From UBA2330 sp049293015 (GTDB taxonomy: Bacteria; Bacteroidota; Ignavibacteria; Tepidaquicellales; Tepidaquicellaceae), in the NCBI GenBank assembly GCA_049293015.1, contig JBATSB010000154.1, positions 1 through 64,000 of the forward strand: a DNA stretch of 64,000 bases. Reading direction: 5' to 3'. The position numbers and the translations under genes were made by a program. This document shows, in pieces, positions 18,380 to 27,072 of the stretch. The notes under the pieces were generated by a model that was not told where the DNA came from, searched no databases, and was given only the letters and a program-made list of their open reading frames with translations. The number at the start of each line of letters is the position of its first letter. Position 1 is the stretch's first letter.

Positions 18380-20844
18380 GACAATCCCCTTCTTTTTGAA
18401 AAGAAATTTGTCAGTAAGAAAATGATCACAATGATAGAAATTGAATTAAAAGGCATAAGCACTGCTGCGACAAGCGGCGAGAAGACACCTGAAGCAGCGA
18501 GATATAGACCTATAACATTATAAATAAAAGATATTATAAAACTTGCCTTGATTATATTCATACAGGTCTTTGAAAATTTTATAAACTTTCCAATCTTTGA
18601 AAACTCGCCTGCATCGATTATTGCATCACATGACGGCGAAAAATTTGCAATATCCTCTGATACGGAAATTCCAACTTCACTTTGTTTTAATGCTCCAGCA
18701 TCATTCAGACCATCACCTATCATAAGGACATTTGATGAATTCTCCTGAAGTTTTTTTATGAAATTTAATTTGTCCTGCGGCTTCTGATGAAACTCGAGTT
18801 TTACTTTACTGCTGAATATTTTCATCAGATTATTTTTCTCGGAATTATTATCTCCTGTTAGAACTGCCATTTCATAATCATCCTTGAGATCGCTGACTAC
18901 TTTGTCAATGCCATCACGATATGTATTTCTGAAAGAATAATATCCTTTTATATAATTGTTGACTGAGATAAATACATTTGTAGAAAATAGATTTCTTTTA
19001 TGTTCAAAACTTTTATCGTAATAAGAACAGTCAAGATCTTTTAGTAAATATTTTATATTTCCTACTTTAACTGGTATGCCGCATACAACACCTGAGATAC
19101 CGTCGCTTATGGATTCAATGAAATCAGTCACTTCAAGTTCATCTGAATAGTCATCATTTTCAATGGACTCAAATATTTTTCTGCTGAGCGGATGAGAGGA
19201 ATTTCTTACAAGTGCCTTCACGAGACTTAGTTCTGTATGAGATAATTTACTTCCAAAAAATTTTACTGAAACATTACCGGTGTCAGTAATTGTACCTGTT
19301 TTATCAAAGACAACAGTGTTTGTATTAGCAAGATCCTCGATCACACTGCCTTTTTTCAGATAAAATTTATTCCTTCCGAAAATTCTCATTGTATATCCGA
19401 AAGCAAATGGAGTGGTAAGAGCAAATGCACATGGACAAGCAATTATCAATACAGTTGTAAATGAATCGATTGCTTTATTAAAGTCCTCACGAAGCCAGAA
19501 TATTCCTGCTCCGAATGCAATTGCTAATATTATTATTGTAAAATATTTACTGAACTTATCTGTTAAATTTTGGATGCCTGATCCTGTTTCTTTTTTAAAT
19601 ACATCATTATTCCAAAGCTGAGTAAGATAACTTTGAGAAACTGTCTTGATCACTTCTAGTTCGATCACGCTTCCGAAATGTCTGCCGCCTGCATAAATGA
19701 TCTCCCCAAGTACTTTCTGCTCAGGCATCGATTCACCTGTGACAAAACTGTAATCTATATTGGCATTCCCGCTGAAAAGAATTGAATCCGCCGGTATAAT
19801 TTCACCATTCCTGATAATTATCCTGTCACCTGTTTCAAGCTTAGCAACAGGAATACTGACTTCATTATAATTTCCATTGCTGCCATTCTTAATTGTTACA
19901 GATACTGGGAAATAAGATTTGTAATCCCTTTCAAAATTTAGTGATTCATATGTTTTACTCTGAAATAATTTTCCTATCAGCAATAAAAATATCAGACCTG
20001 CCAAAGAATCAATATAACCTGCGTTATTAAAAATTATTATTTCATAAAGACTTCTGACAAATAATGCTGTAAGTCCGAGTGAAATTGGAAAATCTATATT
20101 GATGTATTTTTTCTTAACAGCTTTCCATGCTGAAATAAAATAATCTGAAGCTGAATAAAAAAACACTGGAAGTGAAAGCAGTATGTTCAGATAATTAAAA
20201 AGATTCTTAAGATCGTTATCTACATTAAAGCTGCCTGCAAAATATTCAGGTAAGCTAAGCAGCATTATATTCCCGAGACAAAATCCCGCTATACCAATCT
20301 TAAGATATAGTTTATTTGTCTTAAACTGATTCTTTTTCTGCTGTTCATTATTTTTATCAAGTGAGATAATTGGTTCATAACCAATGGAAGACATGATCAC
20401 AGCAATTTCTTTTAGAGAAATTTTATTGTGATCATAAATAATTGTTACTTTCTTATTTAAGAAATCCACCAAAGAAGATTTAATGGCGGGATTTAGTTTG
20501 TATAATTTTTCCAGTAGCCAGATGCATGAGCTGCAATGAATACCAGGAACAGTTAATGTAATTTTTGATACTTTATTATCTCTGAAATCATGGATTTTTT
20601 CCTGAATGTCTTTATCATTTAAAAATTCAAATTTGTTCTCAAATTTTATATCCGAAAGTTTCTGCCCGGTCTTTTCATTAAGGTTATAGTATGAACAAAG
20701 ATCACTGCCTTTTAGAATTTCATAAACTGCTTTGCAGCCTTCACAGCAGAAATTTTTTTCTTCAAAAATAATCTCAGACTGCCTGCATATCTCACCGCAG
20801 TGAAAGCATTTAATTGTAATATTTTTATCTTTTACTTTTAGCAT
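18376..20844 (-). CDS. ccoI: CcoI-type heavy-metal P-type ATPase
   Basis: Copper-translocating P1B ATPase (822 residues) that supplies copper for the cbb3 binuclear centre. The N-terminus has a Cys-rich segment (CFHCGEICRQ ... FCCEGCKAVYEIL, about 14-45), then a heavy-metal-associated domain with GIHCSSCIW near residue 100. Membrane helices flank CPCAFALT (about 470-477), followed by the phosphorylation motif DKTGTIT (about 513) and GDGLNDAGAL. It is the first gene of the operon, with an FNR-like palindrome 41-56 bp upstream of its ATG. Confidence 0.93.
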   Translation of the reverse strand: MLKVKDKNITIKCFHCGEICRQSEIIFEEKNFCCEGCKAVYEILKGSDLCSYYNLNEKTGQKLSDIKFENKFEFLNDKDIQEKIHDFRDNKVSKITLTVPGIHCSSCIWLLEKLYKLNPAIKSSLVDFLNKKVTIIYDHNKISLKEIAVIMSSIGYEPIISLDKNNEQQKKNQFKTNKLYLKIGIAGFCLGNIMLLSLPEYFAGSFNVDNDLKNLFNYLNILLSLPVFFYSASDYFISAWKAVKKKYINIDFPISLGLTALFVRSLYEIIIFNNAGYIDSLAGLIFLLLIGKLFQSKTYESLNFERDYKSYFPVSVTIKNGSNGNYNEVSIPVAKLETGDRIIIRNGEIIPADSILFSGNANIDYSFVTGESMPEQKVLGEIIYAGGRHFGSVIELEVIKTVSQSYLTQLWNNDVFKKETGSGIQNLTDKFSKYFTIIILAIAFGAGIFWLREDFNKAIDSFTTVLIIACPCAFALTTPFAFGYTMRIFGRNKFYLKKGSVIEDLANTNTVVFDKTGTITDTGNVSVKFFGSKLSHTELSLVKALVRNSSHPLSRKIFESIENDDYSDELEVTDFIESISDGISGVVCGIPVKVGNIKYLLKDLDCSYYDKSFEHKRNLFSTNVFISVNNYIKGYYSFRNTYRDGIDKVVSDLKDDYEMAVLTGDNNSEKNNLMKIFSSKVKLEFHQKPQDKLNFIKKLQENSSNVLMIGDGLNDAGALKQSEVGISVSEDIANFSPSCDAIIDAGEFSKIGKFIKFSKTCMNIIKASFIISFIYNVIGLYLAASGVFSPLVAAVLMPFNSISIIVIIFLLTNFFSKRRGLS

Positions 20845-20884
20845 TTTATCTGAACTTAAAATAAAGTCTATCTGCTAAGTATTG

Positions 20885-20900
20885 TATGATTTAAATCATA
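20885..20900 (-). promoter_or_regulatory. FNR/CRP-like palindrome upstream of ccoI
   Basis: TATGATTTAAATCATA is a perfect 16-bp palindrome fitting the TGAT-N4-ATCA core of the FNR consensus (TTGAT-N4-ATCAA), with one change per half. It is centred about 48 bp upstream of the ccoI start. On the minus strand an AT-rich TTTATT stretch about 19 nt downstream could serve as the -10 region. A matching FNR-type regulator lies at the other end of the operon. Confidence 0.6.
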
Positions 20901-21025
20901 AAGTGGAAAAAATTTAAACTTATTGATGAAATTTTATTCAGACTCGATTGAAATTAATAATATTTTATTGTTAGTATACCAGAATAATTGGACAATATTT
21001 TATTTTTTTAAAAAAGAAAGTAACT

Positions 21026-21056
21026 TTGACTTGAATTCTCAAATTAACATTATTAT
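21026..21056 (+). promoter_or_regulatory. candidate promoter of groESL
   Basis: TTGACT at 21026-21031 and TATTAT at 21051-21056 resemble -35 and -10 elements, but the spacing of 19 bp is longer than ideal. They lie immediately upstream of the CIRCE operator, as expected for an HrcA-controlled promoter. Confidence 0.45.
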
Positions 21057-21057
21057 A

Positions 21058-21084
21058 TTAGCAGTCTTACAAGTAGAGTGCTAA
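21058..21084 (+). promoter_or_regulatory. CIRCE operator (HrcA site)
   Basis: TTAGCAGTC, 9 nt, GAGTGCTAA matches the CIRCE consensus TTAGCACTC-N9-GAGTGCTAA with one mismatch in the left arm. It is 57 bp upstream of the groES start, so groESL is predicted to be repressed by HrcA and induced by heat. Confidence 0.92.
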
Positions 21085-21141
21085 CAAATTCCAAATAAAA
21101 CATAAGTGTTTTTTAATTAAACAACTTAAGAAAGGTAAAAA

Positions 21142-21426
21142 ATGAACATTAAACCATTAAGCGATAGAATAATCGTAAAACCGGCTGATGCAGAAGAAAA
21201 AACTGCTTCAGGTCTGATCATTCCAGATACAGCAAAAGAAAAGCCAATGAAAGGCGAGATCGTAGCTGTCGGAAAAGGAAAAATTACCGATGACGGTAAA
21301 GAAGTAAAAATGGAATTAAAGGTCGGAGACAAAGTCCTTTATGGAAAATACTCCGGAACAGAAATAACAATCGAAGGTGATGAATATCTGATCATGAGAG
21401 AATCAGATGTTTACGCAATTATCTAA
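21142..21426 (+). CDS. groES: co-chaperonin GroES
   Basis: Co-chaperonin (94 residues) that caps GroEL. It begins MNIKPLSDRIIVKP and contains GLIIPDTAKEKP (the mobile loop region), VGDKVLYGKYSGTEI and EYLIMRESDVYAII, all standard. AAGAAAGG just upstream serves as ribosome binding site. It is followed by groEL after 72 bp and controlled by the CIRCE element. Confidence 0.97.
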   Translation: MNIKPLSDRIIVKPADAEEKTASGLIIPDTAKEKPMKGEIVAVGKGKITDDGKEVKMELKVGDKVLYGKYSGTEITIEGDEYLIMRESDVYAII

Positions 21427-21498
21427 ATCACCAATATCGGAAATCTTTCCGGTAAAAATTTATAATAATTATATTTAATAACTAAAACAAAAAAGAAT

Positions 21499-23145
21499 AT
21501 GTCTAAAATAATTAGCTTTGATTCGGAAGCAAGATCCGCATTAAAGAAAGGTGTTGACACACTTGCAAATGCAGTGAAAGTCACACTTGGGCCTAAAGGT
21601 CGAAATGTTGTAATCGATAAAAAATTCGGTGCACCGACTGTTACTAAAGACGGTGTTACTGTTGCTAAAGAAATAGAACTTGAAGATCCAATTGAAAATA
21701 TGGGTGCACAGATGGTAAAAGAAGTTGCTTCAAAAACTTCTGATGTAGCCGGAGACGGAACTACAACTGCAACAGTCCTTGCTCAGGCAATTTTCAGAGA
21801 AGGTCTGAAGCATGTAACCAGCGGAGCTAATCCAATGGATCTTAAAAGAGGAATAGATAAAGCTGTTGAGGAATTAGTAAAAGGTCTGAAAGAAATTTCA
21901 TCACCTATAAAAGAAAATAAAGAGATCGCACAGGTTGGTTCTATCTCTGCTAATAACGATACTTACATCGGCGGACTTATTTCTGAAGCTATGGACAAAG
22001 TTGGAAAAGACGGCGTCATCACAGTAGAAGAAGCAAAAGGTACAGAGACTACAGTTGATGTTGTAGAAGGAATGCAGTTTGACAGAGGATATCTTTCACC
22101 TTATTTTGTGACTGATGCTGAGTCAATGGAGACTGAACTTGAAGATCCGTATATCCTTATTCACGACAAGAAAATTTCTACAATGAAAGACCTGCTTCCA
22201 ATACTTGAAAAAACAGCTCAATCAGGAAGAAGTATGCTGATCATTGCTGAGGACATAGAAGGTGAAGCTCTTGCAACTTTAGTTGTAAATAAATTAAGAG
22301 GTACACTTAAGATCTGCGCAGTAAAAGCTCCCGGATTTGGTGACAGAAGAAAAGCAATGCTTGAAGATATTGCAATTTTAACCAAAGCTACGGTTATCTC
22401 TGAAGAGCAGGGTTATAAGCTTGAGAATGCAACTGTTTCATATCTTGGAACTGCTAAGAGAGTTGTGATCGACAAAGATAATACAACAATCGTAGAAGGC
22501 GCAGGAGAGACTGAAGACATTAAGAAAAGAGTAAACGAAATAAAGTCACAGATCGATAAGACTTCATCTGACTATGATAAAGAAAAGCTACAGGAAAGAC
22601 TTGCCAAACTATCAGGCGGAGTAGCAGTACTTAAAATTGGTGCTTCAACAGAGATCGAGATGAAAGAGAAAAAAGCCAGAGTCGAAGATGCACTTCATGC
22701 AACAAGAGCAGCAGTCGAGGAAGGTATCGTTCCCGGAGGTGGTGTTGCACTTTTAAGAGTGGGTAATAAATTAGATAAATTAAAAGGCGACAATCATGAC
22801 ATTACTACCGGTATCTCTATAGTAAAAAGAGCTATCGAAGAACCGATCAGACAGATCGTCAATAATGCAGGTCTTGAAGGTTCAGTGGTTATCAATCAGG
22901 TAAAAGAAGGAAAAGATAATTACGGATTTAATGCAGCAACTGAACAGTACGAAGACCTTGTAAAATCAGGTGTCATCGATCCTACTAAAGTTACAAGAGT
23001 AGCTCTAGAGAATGCAGCTTCCGTTGCAGGACTTCTTCTTATGACTGAGGCTACGATCGTTGACAGACCCGAAAAAGACAAATCTCCAATGATGCCTCCA
23101 GGTGGTATGGGCGGCATGGGCGGTGGTATGGGTGACATGTACTAA
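21499..23145 (+). CDS. groEL: chaperonin GroEL
   Basis: 60-kDa chaperonin (548 residues) that folds proteins in an ATP-driven ring. The ATP-binding motif VTLGPKGRNVV and AGDGTTTATVLA are present, and the C-terminus ends in a GGM-rich tail (PPGGMGGMGGGMGDMY). Length and motifs are fully canonical. Its transcript runs into three tandem terminators. Confidence 0.98.
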   Translation: MSKIISFDSEARSALKKGVDTLANAVKVTLGPKGRNVVIDKKFGAPTVTKDGVTVAKEIELEDPIENMGAQMVKEVASKTSDVAGDGTTTATVLAQAIFREGLKHVTSGANPMDLKRGIDKAVEELVKGLKEISSPIKENKEIAQVGSISANNDTYIGGLISEAMDKVGKDGVITVEEAKGTETTVDVVEGMQFDRGYLSPYFVTDAESMETELEDPYILIHDKKISTMKDLLPILEKTAQSGRSMLIIAEDIEGEALATLVVNKLRGTLKICAVKAPGFGDRRKAMLEDIAILTKATVISEEQGYKLENATVSYLGTAKRVVIDKDNTTIVEGAGETEDIKKRVNEIKSQIDKTSSDYDKEKLQERLAKLSGGVAVLKIGASTEIEMKEKKARVEDALHATRAAVEEGIVPGGGVALLRVGNKLDKLKGDNHDITTGISIVKRAIEEPIRQIVNNAGLEGSVVINQVKEGKDNYGFNAATEQYEDLVKSGVIDPTKVTRVALENAASVAGLLLMTEATIVDRPEKDKSPMMPPGGMGGMGGGMGDMY

Positions 23146-23225
23146 TCAATTTTCAATTATTAATTTTCAATGTTCAATGAATTTTTGAATGTTTGAGAAT
23201 AAGAATTGATTCTTAATTATAATAT

Positions 23226-23260
23226 AAAAAGACCTTCTTTAAATTTTTGAAGGTCTTTTT
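23226..23260 (+). terminator. groEL terminator copy 1
   Basis: AAAAAGACCTTC (23226-23237) pairs with GAAGGTCTTTTT (23249-23260), with an 11-nt loop; the A-run/T-run layout makes it bidirectional. Confidence 0.85.
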
Positions 23261-23325
23261 TAATTTTCAATGTTCAATGAATTTTTGAATGTTTGTGAAT
23301 TAGAATTGATTTCAATTTATAATAT

Positions 23326-23360
23326 AAAAAGACCTTCTTTAAATTTCAGAAGGTCTTTTT
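23326..23360 (+). terminator. groEL terminator copy 2
   Basis: Same 12-bp stem as copy 1 at 23326-23337 / 23349-23360; only the loop differs (TTTAAATTTCA). Confidence 0.85.
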
Positions 23361-23442
23361 TAATTTTCAAATATTAATTTTCAATGTTCAATAAATTTTT
23401 GAATACTTGAGAATAAGAATTGACTCAAAATATTATATAACG

Positions 23443-23480
23443 AAAGACCTACTTATTAATAAGAAGGTCTTTTTTTTTTA
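23443..23480 (+). terminator. groEL terminator copy 3
   Basis: AAAGACCT (23443-23450) pairs with AGGTCTTT (23465-23472); the inner part is replaced by CTTAT/ATAAG, which also pairs, so the hairpin is kept despite sequence change. A run of T follows. Confidence 0.8.
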
Positions 23481-23541
23481 GAAATAAATATTATTAATTA
23501 ATCTGCATTGTTATATTTCTTAAAAATTTTAATTTGAAATT

Positions 23542-24168
23542 ATGAAAAACACAAACATTAAAATTGATGCTTATATCTCCAGGTCATCTGATTTTGCAAA
23601 ACCAATATTAAATCACCTCAGAACGCTTATTCACAAAGAGTGTCCGGATGTACAGGAAAATATCAAATGGGGAATGCCTTTTTTTGATTATCGAGATGAG
23701 ATGATGTGCAGTATGGCAGCATTTAAAAATCACTGTTCTTTTGGATTCTGGAAAGCTTCTCTGATGAAAGATTTTGATAAAATTTTTTCAGTTAAAAATA
23801 AAGACGGGATGGGTCATTTTGGAAGGATTGAAAAATTGGCAGATCTTCCGGATGATAAAAAATTAACTGCTTGCATTAAAGAAGCAATGAAGCTTACTGA
23901 AGAAGGCAAAAAAACCAAAGTATTTACAAAAGAAAAGAAAAAGGTTCTTCCAATGCCGGATTATTTCAGAAATGCATTAAAGAAATCTCCGGATTTAAAA
24001 ATGATATTTGATAAATTTAGTCCGTCAAATAAAAGAGAGTATATAGAATGGCTCACTGAGGCAAAGTCAGAATCAACACGAAATAAAAGACTTCAAACTG
24101 CTTTAGGATGGATATCTGAAGGAAAGCCTAGGAACTGGAAGTATATGAAAAAATATACAGATCAATAG
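23542..24168 (+). CDS. YdeI/OmpD-associated DUF1801 protein
   Basis: A 208-residue cytoplasmic protein with an N-terminal DUF1801 domain (LRTLIHKECPDVQENIKWGMPFF region, about 24-47) and a C-terminal YdeI-type helical segment (FSPSNKREYIEWLTEAKS, about 166-183). The molecular function of the family is unknown. A second, shorter DUF1801 gene lies at 59571-60032. It stands alone between the groEL terminators and another terminator. Confidence 0.85.
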   Translation: MKNTNIKIDAYISRSSDFAKPILNHLRTLIHKECPDVQENIKWGMPFFDYRDEMMCSMAAFKNHCSFGFWKASLMKDFDKIFSVKNKDGMGHFGRIEKLADLPDDKKLTACIKEAMKLTEEGKKTKVFTKEKKKVLPMPDYFRNALKKSPDLKMIFDKFSPSNKREYIEWLTEAKSESTRNKRLQTALGWISEGKPRNWKYMKKYTDQ

Positions 24169-24206
24169 ATTTTTATATTTTAAATTAATTTTTTTCGAAA
24201 GAAATA

Positions 24207-24253
24207 AAAAAAAACCGGATAAATTTCAAAGAATAATTTTTATCCGGCTTTAA
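24207..24253. terminator. bidirectional terminator between convergent genes
   Basis: CCGGATAAA (24215-24223) pairs with TTTATCCGG (24239-24247), preceded by an A-run and followed by CTTT then an A-run, so it works best for the minus-strand gene. Confidence 0.75.
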
Positions 24254-24268
24254 AAAATCAGTTAAATT

Positions 24269-24628
24269 TTATCTCTGAAATCCGCCGAGAGGCTTCATAA
24301 TCTTAGCACCGATCTTTGTCAATGCACCGATTACTTTCTCATCCGGATTACCATATACTACAAATTTTTTAATCTCAAGAATGCTCATAAATCTTGCAGC
24401 AAAATTCTTTCCAAAAGTATCCATATGAGCCAAAGCTGCTTCTGAATCTGAATATCTTTCAAAAAGGTTACAGCTTTTACCGTCTTCACTTACTGACCAT
24501 TCATAATTTAAAGCACCGGTTTCATTTTCCTTTGTGCTTTCTATCATTTCTGTCATCAGAGCTTTAAGATTTTCTGTTTCACCATCCTTTATGTTTGTTT
24601 CAAGTAGCCAGTAAACGTTGTTTGTCAT
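24269..24628 (-). CDS. antibiotic biosynthesis monooxygenase (ABM/YgiN-like) domain protein
   Basis: A 119-residue protein with one ABM ferredoxin-like fold: the NLKALMTEMIESTKENETGA helix, YEWSVSEDG strand and FERYSDSEAALAHM are typical of putative quinol monooxygenases such as YgiN. These small cofactor-independent enzymes act on quinol-like substrates or detoxify; the substrate here is unknown. A C-terminal extension (~25 residues) ends LTKIGAKIMKPLGGF. Monocistronic. Confidence 0.82.
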   Translation of the reverse strand: MTNNVYWLLETNIKDGETENLKALMTEMIESTKENETGALNYEWSVSEDGKSCNLFERYSDSEAALAHMDTFGKNFAARFMSILEIKKFVVYGNPDEKVIGALTKIGAKIMKPLGGFQR

Positions 24629-24753
24629 AATTAACCTTTCTGTTATTTATTTATAGTTTTGTTTTGAATATATTGCAATATTAATTTTGAAACTTCTTAA
24701 AATAACTAAATTCAGTTTTAATAAATAAATAAATTTTTATAATAAATTAATCT

Positions 24754-26550
24754 GTGTTGCTAAAATTTTACATTTCAGTATTTTTTTTGGTCATTTTCTT
24801 TCAGAATTCATATTCAACAAAAAATTCAATCAAAATAATCTATACTTCTCCCGTCAATAATGCAAAACTTGTAAACATTTCTGAAAATATTATTTTCAAA
24901 ACAGAATTAAATATAGAAAACGAAAGACTCGTTTGCATTGTAAAAGGTTTAGATGGAAGATTAATTGACGGCAATATAAAATTAGCTTCAGACAAAAAGA
25001 CTTTTATATTCGATCCAAATTATCCATTCAAAACAGGAGAGCATATCTCCGCAGATCTGATCTCTTTAAATAATAACAGATTAATAAAAAGCATCAGCTT
25101 CTCAACTTCAGAAAACATTCTAAGTGGCTCTGAAAAGAAAAAAATAATTTCGGAGATCCGTGAAAAAGAATTTGGACAATCACAAAAGCAAGTTTACAGG
25201 ATACCTGAGAATCCAAACGGATATAATACCGGCGGGATCATTATGCCTCAAATCACAATTACAAAAAACAATAATCCATCGGGTGGTACTTTATTCTTTG
25301 CAAATATTGCACGTGATACATTAACCTCTCCGTTCATAATGAGTATGAAAAATGATGGTGAATTTCTTTTTTACAGACAAATGCCAAAGACATGTTATGA
25401 TTTTAAAGTAAATAAAAACGGGCTGCTCACTTATTTCCAGAACATTGCCATGAAATTTTATGCGCTTGACTCTACTTATTCGATTGTTGACAGTTTTGCA
25501 ACCGGTAACGGATATGAAACAGACCTGCATGATATTCTCATAAAAGATGATGGAAATGTTTTATTGATGAGTTATGATGTTCAGGTTATAGATATGAGCC
25601 AGATCGTTCCGGGAGGTCAAAAGAATGCAAACGTAACAGGTCTGATCATTCAGGAAATTGATTCAGATAAAAATGTGATCTTTCAGTGGCGAAGCTGGGA
25701 TCATTTTCAGATCACGGATGCAGACAAAGAAAATCTTTCCTTAGGAAATGTTGATTACTGCCATGGTAACGCTTTTGATGTGGACTATGACGGGCATTAC
25801 GTGATCTCAAGCAGAAACATGTCAGAAATAACAAAGTTAAACAAAGAGACAGGAGCAATCATATGGAGACTCGGTGGGGAAAATAATCAGTTTACTTTTA
25901 TCAATGATTCTATCAAATTTTCCTATCAGCATGCAATAAGAAGAACAGCAACCGGTACTTTCACAATATTTGATAACGGAAATTATCATGAACCGAGGTT
26001 TTCAAGATCAGTGGAATACAGAATTAACGAAACAAATATGACAGCCGAAAATGTATGGGAATACAGAAATGTTCCTTCCATATATACTTTTGCTATGGGT
26101 TATACTGAAAGACTTAACAACGGTAATACTTCTATTTCTTGGGGATTTGCACCAACTGCTTATACAGAAGTAAACAGCAATAATGAGATCGTATATGAAT
26201 TCAATTTTGATTCTACGAATTTCTCTTACAGGATATTCAGAGAAGACTGGGATGTATCTCCCGATGGAATTCCAAATATACCTGTGGATTACGCTGTCAC
26301 ATTGAATTATCCAAATCCTTTTAATGCTCAGACAAATATTTATTACAATGTATTAAAAAATTCTAACGTAACTCTAAAGATCTATGACATTCTCGGAAAA
26401 GAAATTGCTACATTATTAAACAATGAGTTTAAAGAGACAGGCAAGTATGTTTCGAATTTTAATTCAGTGGCTTTATCTTCAGGAATTTATTTTTATAAAT
26501 TGCAGATAGGAAATGATTTTTATACCCATTCTATGGCACTTGTAAAATAA
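24754..26550 (+). CDS. arylsulfotransferase-like secreted protein with T9SS sorting domain
   Basis: Secreted protein of 598 residues. Residues 1-22 are a signal peptide (GTG start at 24754; an alternative TTG lies one codon on). A lipid-free Ig-like region precedes an ASST-type beta-propeller (about 150-500) containing LHDILIKDDGNVLLMSYD, YCHGNAFDVDYDGHYVISSR and IIWRLGGENNQF, hallmarks of the arylsulfotransferase family. The last ~80 residues, with NYPNPFNAQTNIYYNV and GIYFYKLQIG, are a type IX secretion sorting domain. It should therefore be exported by T9SS. Sulfotransferase activity itself is inferred. Confidence 0.88.
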   Translation: MLLKFYISVFFLVIFFQNSYSTKNSIKIIYTSPVNNAKLVNISENIIFKTELNIENERLVCIVKGLDGRLIDGNIKLASDKKTFIFDPNYPFKTGEHISADLISLNNNRLIKSISFSTSENILSGSEKKKIISEIREKEFGQSQKQVYRIPENPNGYNTGGIIMPQITITKNNNPSGGTLFFANIARDTLTSPFIMSMKNDGEFLFYRQMPKTCYDFKVNKNGLLTYFQNIAMKFYALDSTYSIVDSFATGNGYETDLHDILIKDDGNVLLMSYDVQVIDMSQIVPGGQKNANVTGLIIQEIDSDKNVIFQWRSWDHFQITDADKENLSLGNVDYCHGNAFDVDYDGHYVISSRNMSEITKLNKETGAIIWRLGGENNQFTFINDSIKFSYQHAIRRTATGTFTIFDNGNYHEPRFSRSVEYRINETNMTAENVWEYRNVPSIYTFAMGYTERLNNGNTSISWGFAPTAYTEVNSNNEIVYEFNFDSTNFSYRIFREDWDVSPDGIPNIPVDYAVTLNYPNPFNAQTNIYYNVLKNSNVTLKIYDILGKEIATLLNNEFKETGKYVSNFNSVALSSGIYFYKLQIGNDFYTHSMALVK

Positions 26551-26571
26551 ATTACGAATTACGAATTAAAA
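26551..26571. repeat. AT-rich dispersed repeat phrase
   Basis: ATTACGAATTACGAATTAAA directly follows the stop codon. The reverse complement of a closely related phrase is at 38741-38784. It appears to be a short intergenic repeat of this genome. Confidence 0.4.
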
Positions 26572-26644
26572 CATTCAGATAAATTGTCTTTTTAACAAAT
26601 AAAAATATTTAAATTTTTTAGTAAAATACTTCAAACATATTAAT

Positions 26645-27061
26645 GTGAAATACTTATTTATAATTTTCTTAGGATTATTTTTATTTCAAAGCTGTGGTAA
26701 TGAAGACATTGAACAAAAGATACTTTCGGAAGAAGAAAAAAGAAAACAACAAGAGGAAATGGAGTTCAGCCGCAAAGTGATCGGTGCTGAGTTAAAGAAA
26801 GGAATGTATAATTACAATAGTAATACTAATCATTTTACTGAATGTAGTACTAACCGTAAATATATATTGGTTGGAGAAAGTGAAACCAATGAAATGAAAA
26901 AAGCATATCAGGATAAAAGATTTGTTTCTCCTACCCTCTTAGCTTATGTAGAGATTGAAGCATTTCAGTCTTTTCAGGATATTGGCGGAGATAATATTCC
27001 GGATACTGTCCTCGTAGTTACAAAATTTTTAAAATTTGATGCTGAAAAAAACTGCAATTGA
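26645..27061 (+). CDS. small lipoprotein, unknown function
   Basis: A 138-residue protein starting with GTG. Residues 1-17 are a hydrophobic signal ending in FQSC, a Bacteroidota-like lipobox with Cys17. The mature part has a charged Glu/Lys-rich helix (about 19-45) and a compact C-terminal region with two cysteines (ECSTNRKYI and the last KNCN). No family recognised. It converges closely on the DUF2400 gene (11 bp). Confidence 0.7.
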   Translation: MKYLFIIFLGLFLFQSCGNEDIEQKILSEEEKRKQQEEMEFSRKVIGAELKKGMYNYNSNTNHFTECSTNRKYILVGESETNEMKKAYQDKRFVSPTLLAYVEIEAFQSFQDIGGDNIPDTVLVVTKFLKFDAEKNCN

Positions 27062-27072
27062 ATTTTAAAGTT

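Larger units (their letters stand above)
23162..23480 (+). repeat. tandem ~100-bp repeat carrying three terminators
   Basis: Two nearly identical 100-bp units (about 23162-23261 and 23262-23361) and a third, more diverged unit (to 23480) each contain AATTTTCAATGTTCAATGAA, then TTTTTGAATG, then an AAGAATTGA segment and an AAGACCTTC hairpin. The hairpins of units 1 and 2 are exactly 100 bp apart. The stretch between groEL and the next gene (about 400 bp) contains nothing else. Confidence 0.85.

Noticed and set aside
23162..23480. Possible CRISPR array
   Set aside because: Units are about 100 bp, nearly identical throughout and contain terminators; there are no distinct spacers and no cas genes.
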